A stretch of 64,000 nt of DNA from an uncultured Vampirovibrio sp. (GCA_910578465.1 CAJTPW010000005.1:1-64000), one strand, 5' to 3'. Shown: positions 1 to 7,473, counted from the stretch's first letter. Made by a program: numbers and translations. Notes: generated by a model not told the origin, from the sequence alone.

Positions 1-24
1 ATCAACGGCGTTGTAGCGGCGCAG

Positions 25-188
25 CCGTCATTGCGAGGGAAAGCAATGAGCAGCTGTCATGCTGAACTTGTTTCAGCATCTGCTGTAGTCCCTGCTTTAG
101 ATCCTGAAATAAATTCAGGATGACAAAGTCGGTCTCCGTTCAATCTTCATAGATTGCTTCGTCACTGTCGTTTCCCTCGCAATGACGG
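25..188. repeat. MITE-like palindromic intergenic repeat
   Basis: The ends are an 18-bp perfect inverted repeat (25-42 against 171-188; outer word CCGTCATTGCGAGGGAAA). Inside are two further perfect 8-bp hairpins, ATGCTGAA/TTCAGCAT (59-79) and ATCCTGAA/TTCAGGAT (101-121). No ORF is present. Part of a diverged copy is at 10874-10915. Similar 'TCATTGCGAGG' elements are known as dispersed non-autonomous palindromes in many bacterial genomes; which family this belongs to is inference. Confidence 0.75.
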
Positions 189-224
189 TGATCAACCCAA
201 ACTTTCAGACAAAAACAAATTTAC

Positions 225-276
225 GATAAACAACTTTTCGGGACGTATTTGTAACCTTTACGTCCCTTTTCTTATG
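225..276 (+). terminator. conserved hairpin element, copy 1
   Basis: An 8-bp stem (GGGACGTA 240-247, TACGTCCC 259-266) encloses an 11-nt loop ending in GTAACCTT and is followed by TTTTCTTATG. The flank AACAACTTTTC precedes it. Two other copies (11230-11284 and 36891-36939, both minus strand) share flank and loop but have a GGGGCGCA/TGCGCCCC stem, so two stem pairs have changed on both sides. The form is that of an intrinsic terminator for a plus-strand gene lying left of the window. Confidence 0.65.
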
Positions 277-289
277 CGGATTTTGTTTG

Positions 290-312
290 TGGTGCAATAA
301 ATTGCACCCTAC
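290..312. repeat. short palindrome GGTGCAAT-AA-ATTGCACC
   Basis: A perfect 8-bp inverted repeat with a 2-nt centre, followed by CTACC. It resembles the short REP-like palindromes found between genes in many bacteria. No function can be read from it. Confidence 0.4.
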
Positions 313-335
313 CCGTGCTCAATTTCTTAGCAAAG

Positions 336-364
336 TTGCCACATATAAAATAATACTGTAATAT
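336..364 (+). promoter_or_regulatory. sigma70-type promoter of a structured leader
   Basis: TTGCCA (336-341), a 17-nt spacer and TAATAT (359-364) form a good housekeeping promoter. Transcription would start near 371 and run into the hairpin-rich leader before the ORF at 550. Confidence 0.5.
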
Positions 365-370
365 TGTTAG

Positions 371-545
371 CAGGAAATCGCCCTTAGAGTGTTAAGGCCC
401 AAGGGTTTTAACAGAAACGGGATTCAAATCGTCAAATGTTGCCACCGTACGGGGTTTTACCAAAGGTGGCTCAGGCTGAATTAAACTTAGCTATTGCACT
501 TTAAAGTTTACATTAAAGTGCGAGATTAAAAACATTAAGGAAGCA
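371..545 (+). ncRNA. structured leader or small RNA of unknown class
   Basis: Three hairpins can be drawn: GTTAAGGCC/GGTTTTAAC with a CAAG loop (391-412), GCCACC/GGTGGC (441-470) and GCACTTTAA/TTAAAGTGC (496-521). The segment lies between a good promoter and an AAGGAAG ribosome site (about 537-543) before a GTG start at 550. It could be a cis-regulatory leader or an independent RNA. I compared it with the common riboswitch consensus elements I know and found no match. Confidence 0.35.
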
Positions 546-549
546 GCTC

Positions 550-828
550 GTGCCCTATTGTTTACGACTTACGCGCGGGTGTGCTAAGCCGGTGCAGCAG
601 CTCTGTGACAACAATTCAGGTTACGGCGCCTTGCAGTGCCAGAACCGTAGTAGCGGCTGCCCGGGCTCCGCGAATAACAACTGCAACCCGAACAACGTAT
701 GGTCAGGCACGGTTCAGAGCGGCACTAATTATTACGACCGTTACTTGAATAGCGGCACTTTCAATAACAATTACAACACATATACCAACGCCTTTAGTGT
801 GCGCTGTGTCCTGGATTTGAACAAATGA
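550..828 (+). pseudogene. remnant of a FISUMP/lectin-like surface protein (C-terminal part)
   Basis: This 92-codon GTG-start ORF is rich in Asn, Cys, Tyr and Ser and ends in AFSVRCVLDLNK. That ending is typical of the C-terminus of Fibrobacter-paralogous (FISUMP) and related lectin-like domains found on prepilin-type surface proteins. There is no signal peptide or prepilin leader, and the frame upstream closes at 514, so I read it as the tail of a larger decayed gene. The AAGGAAG ribosome site seven bases upstream leaves open that the fragment is still translated. The intact protein at 36972-39584 carries a related Cys- and aromatic-rich insert. Confidence 0.5.
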
Positions 829-872
829 TTTCCTCTATATCCTTAAAAACTCCTGCACAAAAACAGGTGCAT

Positions 873-1346
873 AAAAAGAAAGCCGGTAATAAGCCGGATT
901 CTGTTTCAAGATAATCATCTGTCTAATGCGTTCCTTTATGCGGCCCCAAAAAAGGGAGGAAAAGGCACCATAGCCGCAAAGCCGAACTTGCATCCTGTTG
1001 GGGTTTACCTTGCCCTCTGCCCTTACGGGAAGAGGCGGTGGGCTCTTACTCCGCCGTTGCACAATCACCTGTTGTTCAATATTCTTCCGCCTGTGGGTGT
1101 TTCGCCTCTTGCTCGTTTCGCTGACGCAGCCACTTGCAAGGCTCACATCCTACGGCGGCTTCCTAAGGACTACGGCTTAATTGCTCACGCAATTAAGGCC
1201 TTCGCACAGGTATTCTTCTTTTCTGTGGCACTGTCCTCACGCTCACACGCACCAAGCTTTCCTTGGCAACACGCCTTTTTGGATGTCCGGACTTTCCTCA
1301 CAAAGATTCTGAACCCTTGCGCGATTATCCTCCGACTTTCTTTCTT
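873..1346 (-). ncRNA. rnpB: RNase P RNA (bacterial type A)
   Basis: The minus strand carries the conserved RNase P signature GAGGAAAGTCCGGAC (revcomp of 1285-1299) near its 5' end and ACAGAATCCGGCTTAT near its 3' end. The two ends pair as an 11-bp P1 helix: AAGAAAGTCGG (1332-1342) with CCGGCTTTCTT (876-886), including one G-U pair. The length of about 470 nt is large for type A but fits a cyanobacterial-type molecule. It is the ribozyme that matures tRNA 5' ends. ORFs drawn across this locus on either strand are spurious. Confidence 0.93.
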
Positions 1347-1372
1347 AATAATTATACAAGAAAATTAAAATT

Positions 1373-1381
1373 TGCTAAAAT
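1373..1381 (+). promoter_or_regulatory. extended -10 box of tatD (leaderless type)
   Basis: TGCTAAAAT ends 8 nt before the ATG at 1390, and no Shine-Dalgarno sequence lies between. Transcription would start at or next to the start codon. Confidence 0.45.
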
Positions 1382-1389
1382 ATTAAATT

Positions 1390-2148
1390 ATGATAGATAC
1401 ACATTCTCACATCGATATGCTTCAAAACCCTGAAGCCGAAATAAATGCAGCACTTGAAGCGGGAGTCGAAAAGATAATAATCCCCGGTGTTGAGCCTGAT
1501 ACATTCGATAAAATTACGGAATTTATTGATAAATATGATAACGTTTACGGCTGTATCGGTGTTCATCCTTCTGAGGCACAAAAATTCACCGATGACACCG
1601 CAAAAAAGATTGCTCTCCTTGCGCACCATCCGAAAATGGTCGGTATTGGGGAAATAGGGCTTGATTACTACTGGGATAAGACATTTGTTGATGTTCAAAA
1701 GAAAGTTTTTAAAACACAGATTGAAATTGCAATGTCAATGAATCTGCCTGTTGTAGTTCACGACAGAGAGGCACATTTAGACACTTTTAACATTTTAAAA
1801 GAGGCAAATTATAATAAAGTTTTAATGCACTGTTTTTCAGGAAGTGTCGAATTTGCAAAAGAATGTGTTGAATTGGGCTGGTGTCTTGGAATTGGCGGTG
1901 TTGTGACGTTTAAAAACGCAAGAAAAATGAAGGTTGTCGTAAAAGAAATTCCGATTGAAAACCTTGTGCTTGAAACAGACGCGCCGTATTTAACACCGCA
2001 CCCGTTCAGAGGCGAAGAAAACGCACCGAAATATTTAACATTAATTGCAAAAGAAATTGCAAATTTAAAGGATTTAACCTTGGATTTTGTTCAAAAACAG
2101 ACAACAAAAAATGCCGAAACAATTTTTAATTTTAACAAAGGAGAATAA
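1390..2148 (+). CDS. tatD: TatD family metal-dependent hydrolase
   Basis: The 252-residue protein is full length for the TatD/YcfH family, TIM-barrel metal-dependent nucleases of the amidohydrolase superfamily. Visible metal-site residues are H5 and H7 (THSHID), E88 (GEIGLDYYW), H124 (VVHDRE), H147 (MHCFSGS) and D197 (LETDAPYL). Known members have 3'-5' exonuclease or D-Tyr-tRNA deacylase activity, so the substrate here is uncertain. It starts a same-strand run with the small gene at 2157, tlyA and the SEC-C gene. The start has no ribosome site and follows an extended -10 box directly. Confidence 0.92.
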   Translation: MIDTHSHIDMLQNPEAEINAALEAGVEKIIIPGVEPDTFDKITEFIDKYDNVYGCIGVHPSEAQKFTDDTAKKIALLAHHPKMVGIGEIGLDYYWDKTFVDVQKKVFKTQIEIAMSMNLPVVVHDREAHLDTFNILKEANYNKVLMHCFSGSVEFAKECVELGWCLGIGGVVTFKNARKMKVVVKEIPIENLVLETDAPYLTPHPFRGEENAPKYLTLIAKEIANLKDLTLDFVQKQTTKNAETIFNFNKGE

Positions 2149-2156
2149 ATAATAAT

Positions 2157-2417
2157 ATGGCAAGTCAATTTGCACAAGGAAATATTCAGATTAAAACTTC
2201 GCTTTTAATATTTTTAAAAGGCTCCGTTGCACCGATTGTTCTTTATTTTGAAGACCCGAAAAAAGTTTATGATGACCTTCAAAAGGTTTTAAAGGCAGCT
2301 TCTGCACCAAAAATGGTAGAGCTTGACGCTTCAGGCCCCATAAAAAAAGTCAGTCTTGTTTCAACCGAAATTTCAGGACTTGCACTGCAGGAAGAACAGT
2401 ATATGGTAAAACAATAA
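2157..2417 (+). CDS. small conserved protein of unknown function (86 aa)
   Basis: I do not recognise this family. The protein is soluble-looking, with a hydrophobic N-terminal half (about residues 15-32) containing LFLKGSVAP-like beta segments and the phrase VLYFEDPKKVYDDLQKVL, which suggests a small alpha/beta fold. There is no signal peptide. It begins 8 bases after tatD and ends 45 bases before tlyA, so it is probably co-transcribed with both. Whether the close linkage means a role in RNA or nucleotide metabolism is only a guess. Confidence 0.7.
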   Translation: MASQFAQGNIQIKTSLLIFLKGSVAPIVLYFEDPKKVYDDLQKVLKAASAPKMVELDASGPIKKVSLVSTEISGLALQEEQYMVKQ

Positions 2418-2462
2418 GTGCCTGCAGAGCTTTCAAACAAGAGATTTAGGAACTTTTAAAAA

Positions 2463-3239
2463 ATGAAAAAAAGGCTTGATTTAATTCTTTTTGAACATGG
2501 ATATTTTGACTCTAAAAATTCGGCACAGGTAAATATTCTGGCAGGAAACGTCAAAATAAACGATGTTGTTGTGTCAAAGGCGGGCGAGCTATATGATGAA
2601 AACAAGCTTTTTAACCCTGATAGCCCTATGAAGCTTGAAATCAAAACTATTCCTTATGTTTCAAGGGGCGGTTTAAAGCTGAAAGGGGCAATTGACGAGT
2701 TTAATATTGATTTAAAAGGAAAAATTTGTATTGATATAGGCGCCTCCACGGGCGGTTTTACCGATTGCATGCTCCAAGAAGGTGCAAAAAAAGTATATGC
2801 CGTTGATGTGGGATACGGACAAATTGCCTGGAAATTACGCTCTGATGAACGTGTAAAGGTAATAGAAAAGGTAAATGTTAAAAACTGCACATTTGGAGAA
2901 ATTTTTGATTGCGACAATCTTGAAGAAGATGAAATGCCTGAATTTTTATCAATGGATTTATCATTTATTTCAATTAAAAAGGTACTTTTGAACGTTTTAA
3001 ACTTCACCGCGAAAAAAGCTGAAATGGTGCTTTTAATTAAGCCGCAGTTTGAAGCGGAAAAAAATGAAATTGCAAAGGGCGGTGTGGTGAAGGATGAAGC
3101 GGTTCATAAGAAAATAATTGAAGATATAAAGGAATTTACCCGTTCAATTTCCCTTGAAACACTCGGGGTTATAAAATCTCCGATTCAAGGGGCAAAACAG
3201 GGAAATACCGAATATTTAATATACTTAAGAAGAATTTAA
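2463..3239 (+). CDS. tlyA: TlyA family rRNA 2'-O-methyltransferase
   Basis: The 258-residue protein has an S4 RNA-binding domain at residues 1-60 (KRLDLILFEHGYFDSKNSAQ) and an FtsJ-like Rossmann methyltransferase domain after it. The SAM-binding stretch CIDIGASTGGFTDCML lies near residue 100 and is followed by YAVDVGYGQ. Family members methylate a ribose in 16S and 23S rRNA in Mycobacterium; the older name hemolysin A is misleading. It lies in the tatD operon with short gaps. There is no truncation or missing SAM motif. Confidence 0.92.
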   Translation: MKKRLDLILFEHGYFDSKNSAQVNILAGNVKINDVVVSKAGELYDENKLFNPDSPMKLEIKTIPYVSRGGLKLKGAIDEFNIDLKGKICIDIGASTGGFTDCMLQEGAKKVYAVDVGYGQIAWKLRSDERVKVIEKVNVKNCTFGEIFDCDNLEEDEMPEFLSMDLSFISIKKVLLNVLNFTAKKAEMVLLIKPQFEAEKNEIAKGGVVKDEAVHKKIIEDIKEFTRSISLETLGVIKSPIQGAKQGNTEYLIYLRRI

Positions 3240-3253
3240 GAAAGAGAGTTATT

Positions 3254-4525
3254 GTGGCAGGGCTCATTGAAACATTAAGCTTAATAAGTAAAACCATGGA
3301 TGATTTGATAGATTTTACCGTGAATGACGAAGCTTTATCCAAAGACTTTGAAGCATTTTTAATAAAAAACGAGATAAAAATCGAAAAGCAAAATGAGCTC
3401 AATGATTGTCTTATAAACTATGTTCTGGATGAAAAAATGCAAGATAGAACAAGGGTATTGGACTATTTTTTAATAAAAAACCCATCCTGTAATAAAGATA
3501 TTATAAGTGCGTTTAAAAAAAGTTTTAAATCTGTTTTTCGAATAGATAAAATTTTGAAAAATGCATATAATTGCACCTGCCTTGCAAATGAAAAGGATTT
3601 TGAACTCATTCCGCTTGTAAAAATGACAAATTTAAGAGGAATAGGGCTCTATGATTATATAAAGGCAAGAATAATCGAGCTTGATGGAGCATACTATATT
3701 TTAGAAATTTTTGACTGTTTTGGGCAATTCAGAGAACACCATGCAAACATTGAGACAGTAAAATGCCTTATTAAATACCCTGAATCTCAAACTTTTTATA
3801 ACAATGTAAAATTGATTGAACTTCAAAATTCAACAAAACTTTTTAATCAAAAATTTATGGAAACCTTTGGCAAAGATGAAATTATTATTTCAAACACTCA
3901 GGCTGATGAATTTATTAAGGAATTTAATCTTCTTGTTGAAGGAAAAATTGACAAAATACCAAAAGAAAAATATGCAGATTACAAGGGGGATTTTAGATAT
4001 TTCGAACTCAATAAAAACAGTGAAGAAGATTTTATAAAAAATGCTACAGGCGGGTTTGGCACATCCGAAAAACCCTATGATATCGGATTTTTTGCGGATA
4101 CAAATTCAGGACTTTATATTATTCCTTTTCTTGGCACATTTAATGAAATTTTAAGACAGAATTCCCTTGAAAACATTGAAAATGCTAAAAAATGTGTTGA
4201 ATATATTATGTTATCGGACAAAGTTTCACCAAATTTATTAATTAAAAAAGACAAAGAACACAAAAATTTTATTCCGTTAATAAATAATGTTTTTAATCAA
4301 AATTTTAAGGATATCAGAGAGATTATAGGCTGTTTTAAAGAAGATTGGCTGATTTTTGATAAATTCTCCCCGACAATGGTTTTATATAATTCAAAAACTT
4401 TTGAAAAAATGATAGGATATAAAGAAGAAAAAGAAAGTAAAGAAGCTGCGCCTTCCGCAGGAAGAAACGAACCCTGCCCTTGCGGCAGCGGAAAAAAATA
4501 TAAAAACTGCTGTCTTTTAAAATAA
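3254..4525 (+). CDS. SEC-C motif protein of unknown function
   Basis: The 423-residue protein ends in a clear SEC-C zinc motif (NEPCPCGSGKKYKNCC), the module that closes SecA and many other proteins. The first ~380 residues are Lys/Glu/Asn-rich, mostly helical and match no family I know. The start is GTG at 3254 with a purine-rich AAGAAAGAGAG stretch upstream; it follows tlyA by 14 bases. SEC-C tails usually contact SecB, ribosomes or other partners, so an adaptor or quality-control role is possible but unproved. Confidence 0.8.
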   Translation: MAGLIETLSLISKTMDDLIDFTVNDEALSKDFEAFLIKNEIKIEKQNELNDCLINYVLDEKMQDRTRVLDYFLIKNPSCNKDIISAFKKSFKSVFRIDKILKNAYNCTCLANEKDFELIPLVKMTNLRGIGLYDYIKARIIELDGAYYILEIFDCFGQFREHHANIETVKCLIKYPESQTFYNNVKLIELQNSTKLFNQKFMETFGKDEIIISNTQADEFIKEFNLLVEGKIDKIPKEKYADYKGDFRYFELNKNSEEDFIKNATGGFGTSEKPYDIGFFADTNSGLYIIPFLGTFNEILRQNSLENIENAKKCVEYIMLSDKVSPNLLIKKDKEHKNFIPLINNVFNQNFKDIREIIGCFKEDWLIFDKFSPTMVLYNSKTFEKMIGYKEEKESKEAAPSAGRNEPCPCGSGKKYKNCCLLK

Positions 4526-4591
4526 AGAAATTTTACAACAGGTTTAAAATACTGTAAAATATAGAAATTACACATAAAAAAGGAGTTTAAA

Positions 4592-5113
4592 ATGAGCGAA
4601 GAAAACAAAAAATGCATCAAAAAGAAAGTATTTGCCGTTGTTGCGATTGCAGCACTTGTGCTTTCAATTGTTTCATTGATACTGGATGGCATTATAATAA
4701 CAAAATTGAACGCAAAAGGCCTTATGACAGACCCTGTAGTGATTTCAAAACAATACGACAAGGGCCAGTCTATGGATAAAGCCTTAAAAACCGAAAAACC
4801 TGTTATAGTTTGGTTTTATACAGACTGGTGCGGTTTTTGCCAAAGGTTTGCACCAACATTCGGCAAATTAACCAAAGACAAACAAATCAAAAAAAGCTTT
4901 GCCGTTGCATATGTAAATGCCGAAAAACCCGAAAACCAGGGTTTAATGCAGGAATATCAGGTTCAAGGTTTCCCGACCGTTTATCTTATAAATCCTGCAA
5001 GCAAAGAAAACGTACAAATTGACAACCAAAAGCTTTTTGAAGAAGATGCCGTAAAAAAACTTACAAAAGAATTTATGGAATTCGCGGAAAAAGCTGCACC
5101 TGCAGAAAAATAA
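4592..5113 (+). CDS. membrane-anchored thioredoxin-like protein
   Basis: The 173-residue protein has one N-terminal membrane helix (about residues 12-35) and then a thioredoxin fold with the redox motif W-C80-G-F-C83. The cis-proline site appears as GFPTVYLI. A CGFC centre differs from the CGPC of classical thioredoxin and suggests a thiol-disulfide exchanger facing the outside of the membrane. A strong AAAAGGAG ribosome site precedes the ATG. An intrinsic terminator at 5135-5163 closes the operon. Confidence 0.85.
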   Translation: MSEENKKCIKKKVFAVVAIAALVLSIVSLILDGIIITKLNAKGLMTDPVVISKQYDKGQSMDKALKTEKPVIVWFYTDWCGFCQRFAPTFGKLTKDKQIKKSFAVAYVNAEKPENQGLMQEYQVQGFPTVYLINPASKENVQIDNQKLFEEDAVKKLTKEFMEFAEKAAPAEK

Positions 5114-5134
5114 AAGTTTAAGAACATTTAATCA

Positions 5135-5163
5135 AAACCTCCCTAAAATCAGGGAGGTTTTTT
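5135..5163 (+). terminator. intrinsic terminator after the thioredoxin gene
   Basis: A perfect 10-bp stem, AAACCTCCCT/AGGGAGGTTT, with a 6-nt loop is followed by TTTTTT. It ends the tatD-to-thioredoxin transcription unit. Confidence 0.9.
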
Positions 5164-5546
5164 ATTGCAAAGGCTTATACGGACATTTGTATTTTATCTG
5201 TTTTGTTAACGCTGCCACGTCCCATCTCAACTTGCCGAAATTCTATTTATTTCGTGCAAGTTGGATCCTCTTGGAGGGCAAAATCCGCTGTCTTAGATTA
5301 TTGTGGGCTCACAAGTTTCAACAACCCGTTCGCAAAGGACGTTCGCTAGCGCTGCCACGTTCCGCAAAATCCGCAAAAAAATGGGCCCGATTGTTAAAAA
5401 GGACCCAAACTGTCTGGAATTAAGAATAGCTGGAAGTATGAAAAAGATTTAATTATATATAACAATACATAAATATGTTTCACAATTAGCCAATCGGGTA
5501 AATAGGGTTTTCAAGTTCAGCATGCAAGAAAAAATAAAGTGTACAT
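5164..5546. other. gap with a hairpin, a doubled word and a coding remnant
   Basis: The base composition is less A-rich than the flanks. A 14-pair hairpin with one bulge lies at 5228-5263 (arms CAACTTGC and GCAAGTTG). The 11-mer CGCTGCCACGT occurs twice, near 5210 and 5349. A 51-codon open stretch without a start (5297-5452, plus strand) ends MGPIVKKDPNCLELRIAGS-MKKI and reads like the C-terminus of an old gene. I see no intact gene. Confidence 0.35.
5297..5452 (+). pseudogene. possible C-terminal gene remnant (51 codons)
   Basis: The frame is open from the stop at 5294 to TAA at 5450-5452 and encodes a basic stretch with RKIRKKMGPIVKKDPNCLE near its end. The amino-acid balance is protein-like, but there is no start codon with a ribosome site and I do not recognise the parent family. 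A shorter ATG start at about 5381 would give a 23-residue peptide. It may be chance. Confidence 0.2.
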
Positions 5547-5650
5547 TTGACAATTTTATATAATCTTTATAAAAATATATTCTAAATTATATGCTAAAAG
5601 CCAATTATTACAGGGGTTTTACACAAATAAACTTTTTTTGTACACAGGGG

Positions 5651-5679
5651 TTGACAAATAATTTTTTTAGGTGCATAAT
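5651..5679 (+). promoter_or_regulatory. strong sigma70 promoter of the 81-aa gene
   Basis: Consensus TTGACA (5651-5656), a 17-nt spacer and CATAAT (5674-5679) lie 70 bases before the gene at 5749. The word CAGGGGTT occurs at 5611-5618 and again at 5645-5652, overlapping the -35 box, 34 bp apart. A second promoter-like pair, TTGACA (5547-5552) with TAAAAA (5570-5575), lies further upstream. Confidence 0.6.
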
Positions 5680-5748
5680 ACGAGTATAGAAAATAAAGTG
5701 TTAGACAAACACTAAAAAGAAAAGAAAACCAAAGGATAGAAAAAGAAA

Positions 5749-5994
5749 ATGTTAAGAATAAATTCTATATCAAATGTAAATAATACACTAAAAAACAATA
5801 TAAGCTTTAGAGCCGGTGTTCAAACAAACTACGGTATTAAATCTACAAATGACAATGTTGTTGAAAAAGGAATTTTCACAGGATTTGTAGGAATTCTAAA
5901 AGACTCACCGTTGTTTAACTTAGGCCAGGTTTCATCAAGAGCCGATAAAATTGAAAAAGGCTTAAACGAAACAAAATTAAATGTAGTTGCTTAA
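5749..5994 (+). CDS. small hypothetical protein (81 aa)
   Basis: I do not recognise this protein. It has an Asn/Ser-rich N-terminus (MLRINSISNVNNTLKNN) followed by ISFRAG and a body with no membrane segment or Cys. The arrangement, an Asn-rich leader ending in Phe-x-Gly or Phe-Gly, recurs at the N-termini of the proteins at 24973 and 58594. It is a one-gene unit with a near-consensus promoter and its own terminator, so it is probably well expressed. A weak AAAGGAT ribosome site lies about 13 bases upstream. Confidence 0.65.
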   Translation: MLRINSISNVNNTLKNNISFRAGVQTNYGIKSTNDNVVEKGIFTGFVGILKDSPLFNLGQVSSRADKIEKGLNETKLNVVA

Positions 5995-6063
5995 TAAATT
6001 TAAGCAAAGCATTATCAACACCTAACAACACAATCCCGAAGCGTTACACAACACACAAAAACC

Positions 6064-6088
6064 GGTCCCGTTCAACACGGGACCTTTT
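6064..6088 (+). terminator. intrinsic terminator after the 81-aa gene
   Basis: An 8-bp GC-rich stem, GGTCCCGT/ACGGGACC, with loop TCAAC and a following TTTT. Confidence 0.85.
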
Positions 6089-6159
6089 AATTTTAATAAG
6101 GTTTTTAAACAAATGAAAAAATCATTCAAAAAGTTTACTAAATTTTATAATTTTAATAG

Positions 6160-6187
6160 TTGAAATAATTTATTTTTTATTTATAAT
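6160..6187 (+). promoter_or_regulatory. sigma70 promoter of the 205-aa gene
   Basis: TTGAAA (6160-6165), a 16-nt spacer and a perfect TATAAT (6182-6187) lie 33 bases before the ATG at 6221. Confidence 0.6.
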
Positions 6188-6220
6188 AGTCTTAACGATA
6201 AATTAGGAAAGGGTTGCAAG

Positions 6221-6838
6221 ATGCCTGAAAATGAATTACCAAAAAATATGGGAAAAAAAATAGCAGATGCACTCAAAAAACAAAATGAAGGTATCGAAAC
6301 TGAAGTAAATATGGAAGTTTCTGAAGAATATAATGCTGTTGATAATATTAATGCTGATTTCAATGAACCGGCAGCAGATTTCAACAACGAATCTTCTTTT
6401 GAAATGAATTTTGAAGATAATAATTTATCAGATTATTCAGCACCGACATTTAATGTTGACTCTGAAGATATCGATGAAAATCCTGAATTAAAACTTACAA
6501 TCGATTCTGAAGATGACACTGAAGAATTCGAAATGCCGAATAACATCAACGTTTTAAAACGTTTGATTTCTCAACTGCCGTCAGGTGTACCCAGACAAAC
6601 AGGCGCGCAGATTATCCGTCAAACAATTGAAGCTCTCGGTATTCCGATGAAAAGCGTGTTACAGGACGCTCAAAGAGTTAGAGATTGCTTGAACAGCTCA
6701 ATCAAAGATTGCGGTTATACTATTCAAGAATACAAAAGCAATATTAAAAATCTTGAAAAACAAAGCGCAAGTTATCAAAAACAACTTTCAAAATTAAATG
6801 ATATAATAGGATTGTTCGTTTACAACGAAAAAAAATAA
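6221..6838 (+). CDS. acidic hypothetical protein with conserved-looking C-terminal domain
   Basis: The 205-residue protein has two parts. Residues 1-105 are very acidic and Asn-rich and probably disordered. Residues 106-205 form a compact helical part with NVLKRLISQLPSGVPRQTGA, then a coiled-coil tail (NIKNLEKQSASYQKQLSKLN). The second part looks like an oligomerising or partner-binding module, but I cannot name a family. AGGAAAGGG precedes the ATG. tRNA-Glu begins 13 bases after the stop and may be in the same transcript. Confidence 0.7.
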   Translation: MPENELPKNMGKKIADALKKQNEGIETEVNMEVSEEYNAVDNINADFNEPAADFNNESSFEMNFEDNNLSDYSAPTFNVDSEDIDENPELKLTIDSEDDTEEFEMPNNINVLKRLISQLPSGVPRQTGAQIIRQTIEALGIPMKSVLQDAQRVRDCLNSSIKDCGYTIQEYKSNIKNLEKQSASYQKQLSKLNDIIGLFVYNEKK

Positions 6839-6851
6839 GTTCAAATACTAT

Positions 6852-6924
6852 GCCCCCATCGTCTAGAGGCCTAGGACAACACCCTTTCACGGTGTAGACA
6901 GGGATTCGAATTCCCTTGGGGGTA
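6852..6924 (+). tRNA. tRNA-Glu (anticodon TTC)
   Basis: The 73-nt cloverleaf has acceptor GCCCCCA/TGGGGGT with discriminator A, anticodon CTTTCAC and T-arm GGGATTCGAATTCCC. The G1-U72 wobble, A73 and the ATCGTCTAGAGG D-arm are those of cyanobacterial and plastid tRNA-Glu, which supports a cyanobacterial relative as host. The 3' CCA is not encoded. A T-rich stretch follows immediately. Confidence 0.97.
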
Positions 6925-7050
6925 TTTTATTTTCCAAATATTTGTATTTGGATTTTGTACTTGGTTATTACACTTGGTCATTAAAATATTTTAATTTTAG
7001 AACTATAATAATCAGGTATATTTTTAGTTTAAAAAAGAGGAGTTTGACCC

Positions 7051-7473
7051 ATGAAAAACATGTTGGCTATGCTTTTAGCTTTAATTTTTACAACTTCAAT
7101 CGCTTCAGCTGCAACCACAAACAGTACAACAGTAAATTTAAAGAATGCAATCAAGAAGGATGTAACAACTGCAAAAGAAGCAATTAAAAAAGATTTAGAA
7201 AATGCAGACAAGGAAGCAAAAGCAAAAAAAGAAGCTCAAAATAAAGACAAAAAAGCAGCTTTAAAATCAAAAAGAGACGCGCAAATTGCCCCCATTGACA
7301 ACCAAATCAAGACTAAAAAACAACAAATTAAAGATGTTAAAAAGTCTGCAACGATGACCGAAACGGAAAAAAACATAAGAGTAAGGTCATATGAAAGACA
7401 AATTGAAGCTCTTGAAGCTAAAAAAGAAAGAATTAACAAAACATATCAAACAGGCATTGATGCCATAAAATAG
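7051..7473 (+). CDS. secreted Lys/Ala-rich helical protein
   Basis: The 140-residue protein has a Sec signal peptide (about residues 1-20, ending in SIASAA). After it comes a highly charged, Lys-rich and probably coiled-coil body with KxAKKEAQNKDKKAALKSK-like repeats. No catalytic motif is visible. An AAAAGAGGAG ribosome site precedes the ATG, and a strong terminator follows. It is a stand-alone unit; a periplasmic or cell-envelope structural role is the best guess. Confidence 0.75.
   Translation: MKNMLAMLLALIFTTSIASAATTNSTTVNLKNAIKKDVTTAKEAIKKDLENADKEAKAKKEAQNKDKKAALKSKRDAQIAPIDNQIKTKKQQIKDVKKSATMTETEKNIRVRSYERQIEALEAKKERINKTYQTGIDAIK

Noticed and set aside
371..545. Known riboswitch or 6S/tmRNA in the structured leader
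   Set aside because: The TPP, FMN, cobalamin, glycine, lysine and SAM core words are absent, there is no tRNA-like end for tmRNA, and no single long bulged stem for 6S RNA.
835..1368. Overlapping ORFs of 60-126 codons on both strands
   Set aside because: They lie across the RNase P RNA gene, whose signature sequences and 11-bp P1 pairing are clear; the peptides have no natural composition.
5187..5423. 78-codon ORF after the thioredoxin terminator
   Set aside because: It reads through a hairpin and has an odd Trp/Arg/Cys composition with no ribosome site; the other frame ending at 5452 is more protein-like.
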